Assembly (NCBI GenBank): GCA_937951455.1
Contig: CALFBU010000120.1
Coordinates: 1 to 15,446 of the forward strand
Reading direction: 5' to 3'
DNA length: 15,446 bases
From: an uncultured Rhizobiaceae group bacterium
GTDB lineage: Bacteria > Pseudomonadota > Alphaproteobacteria > Rhizobiales > Rhizobiaceae
Positions 14,597-15,446 of this stretch are shown here, one piece after another. The notes under the pieces are model-generated. The model searched no databases. It was given only the letters and a program-made list of their open reading frames with translations, and was not told the origin of the DNA. A program made the translations under genes and the position numbers. Positions within the stretch are counted from its first letter, which is position 1. Every line of letters starts with the position of its first letter.

Positions 14597-15193
14597 ATGT
14601 TTGATCAACGCGAAAAAATTGCTCTTTTTATTGATGGAGCAAACTTATATGCAACCTCAAGAGCACTTGGCTTTGATATTGATTACAAAAAAATGCTCTC
14701 GTTTTTTGGCGATCAAGGATATCTCCTACGCGCGTATTATTACACAGCACTTATCGAAGATCAGGAGTACTCATCCATACGCCCCTTGATTGATTGGCTG
14801 GACTACAATGGATACCGCGTGATTACAAAACCTACGAAAGAGTTCACTGATTCATCCGGTAGACGCAAAGTCAAAGGCAATATGGATATGGAATTGGCCG
14901 TGGATGCCATGGAGCTTTCAAATACCGTTGATCACATGGTGATTTTTTCTGGCGATGGTGACTTTCGTTATCTGGTGGAGGCTCTTCAAAGAAAAGGGCG
15001 CAAGGTTACGGTTATTTCAACAACCAAGACAAATCCAGCCATGATTGCAGACGATTTACGCAGGCAGGCGGATAATTTTGTTGAGCTTACCGATTTAAAA
15101 AATGAAATAGGTAGAGACCCATCTGAAAAATCACATTACAATACTGATTCTGAAGTTGATCTGGATGATGACGATTATGATGATGATTACTAA
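14597..15193 (+). CDS. NYN domain (LabA/DUF88-like) protein
   Basis: This is a predicted member of the NYN family, a PIN-like nuclease fold thought to act on RNA; its substrate here is unknown. The acidic residues expected at the metal site are visible: D13 in ALFIDGANLY, D97 and D103 in KGNMDMELAVDAMEL, and D120 and D122 in SGDGDFRYLV. The fold spans about 1-165. A short linker follows, then a strongly acidic tail, DLDDDDYDDDY, at the C-terminus. The length is 198 residues. The ATG at 14597 follows AGGT at a spacing of 8 nt. The gene is divergent from rpoZ and overlaps the next gene by one base (TAATG), so NYN protein and uracil-DNA glycosylase are translated as a coupled pair. I recall this pairing near rpoZ in other Hyphomicrobiales, which points to a conserved but unexplained link. 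Confidence 0.92.
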   Translation: MFDQREKIALFIDGANLYATSRALGFDIDYKKMLSFFGDQGYLLRAYYYTALIEDQEYSSIRPLIDWLDYNGYRVITKPTKEFTDSSGRRKVKGNMDMELAVDAMELSNTVDHMVIFSGDGDFRYLVEALQRKGRKVTVISTTKTNPAMIADDLRRQADNFVELTDLKNEIGRDPSEKSHYNTDSEVDLDDDDYDDDY

Positions 15194-15446
15194 TGTCCCT
15201 TAATACAGTTGATCCAGACCGCGATTGTAACATATGTCCGCGTCTGAAAGCGTTCATCGATGCGCAGCGTTTAAAAGAACCCGACTGGTATAATGCGCCA
15301 GTAGACACTTGGGTTTCATCAAAAGGCGACGCAGATGTTCGGCTTTTAATCATTGGTCTGGCCCCCGGGATGCGCGGAGCAAATCGCACAGGCAGACCTT
15401 TCACAGGCGATTGGGCTGGCGATCTTTTATACGCAACGCTTTTGAA
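15193..15446 (+). CDS. Family-5 uracil-DNA glycosylase, C-terminus beyond right edge
   Basis: This enzyme excises uracil and related deaminated bases from DNA as the first step of base-excision repair. Only the first 84 codons are inside the window. Two Cys residues in DCNICPRL (C12, C15) are the first half of the four-Cys iron-sulfur site seen in this group. GLAPGMRGANRTGRPFTGD (from G55) is motif 1 of the UdgB type (family 5), which differs from the GQDPYH of classical Ung and the GEAPG form of family 4. The ATG at 15193 is formed by the last base of the NYN stop codon (TAATG). The remaining active-site motif and the other two Cys would lie past the edge. The family call rests on the N-terminal third only, but the motif is distinctive. 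Confidence 0.88.
   Translation, partial: MSLNTVDPDRDCNICPRLKAFIDAQRLKEPDWYNAPVDTWVSSKGDADVRLLIIGLAPGMRGANRTGRPFTGDWAGDLLYATLL

Noticed and set aside
13934..15193. Both rpoZ and the divergent NYN gene encode proteins ending in DDY
   Set aside because: Acidic tails are common, the match is three residues, and no shared repeat surrounds it.
1..15446. CRISPR array, tRNA, integrase, transposase or toxin-antitoxin pair
   Set aside because: Both strands were read for repeats, cloverleaf patterns and mobile-gene motifs and none was found; the gaps between genes are too short and lack repeats.

Overview
The window reads as a chromosomal housekeeping region of an alphaproteobacterium, most likely Hyphomicrobiales (Rhizobiales). 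The basis is the minus-strand order rpoZ - rel - pyrE - DUF2062 - acpS - lepB - rnc - era - recO, with an NYN-domain gene and a family-5 uracil-DNA glycosylase divergent from rpoZ, which I recall as typical of that order. By eye the GC content is in the mid-40s percent, low for the order and more like its marine members. The genus cannot be fixed from this sequence alone. I see no tRNA, rRNA, CRISPR array, insertion sequence or phage gene. No gap without a gene exceeds 300 bases; the longest is about 243 bases, between rpoZ and the NYN gene.

Layout. (1) 1-513, minus: the N-terminal 171 codons of an unrecognised protein running off the left edge. (2) 611-2521, plus: a YheS-type ABC-F ATPase. 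(3) 2687-4882, plus: a compact two-gene unit, an orphan Flp-type (class IVb) prepilin followed 6 nt later by a CHASE2-GGDEF diguanylate cyclase. This is the most accessory-looking part of the window. (4) 5008-6240, plus: an MFS transporter whose stop codon interlocks with that of a convergent PaaI-type thioesterase. (5) 6237-14353, minus: thioesterase, recO, era, rnc, lepB, acpS, DUF2062 protein, pyrE, rel and rpoZ, transcribed from right to left. Most junctions are very tight (4-nt overlaps, 3-15 nt gaps). The three looser gaps (rpoZ/rel, pyrE/DUF2062, DUF2062/acpS) are 66-105 nt, and two of them hold RNA-hairpin candidates. (6) 14597-15446, plus: an NYN/LabA-like nuclease-fold gene overlapping by one base a family-5 uracil-DNA glycosylase that runs off the right edge.

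How the genes fit together. rpoZ and rel join the RNA polymerase omega subunit to (p)ppGpp metabolism, and pyrE adds pyrimidine synthesis. acpS, lepB, rnc, era and recO cover acyl-carrier activation, signal-peptide removal, RNA processing, 30S assembly and recombinational repair. The flp-diguanylate cyclase pair suggests coupling of a surface pilin to c-di-GMP, although no Tad secretion genes are present here. Several start codons needed a decision: era starts at TTG, lepB probably at GTG, rel probably 30 nt inside its longest frame, and the thioesterase probably at an internal GTG behind a strong AGGAG. I found no clearly new system. The best leads are the pilin-cyclase unit, the hairpins in the operon gaps and the unknown left-edge gene.
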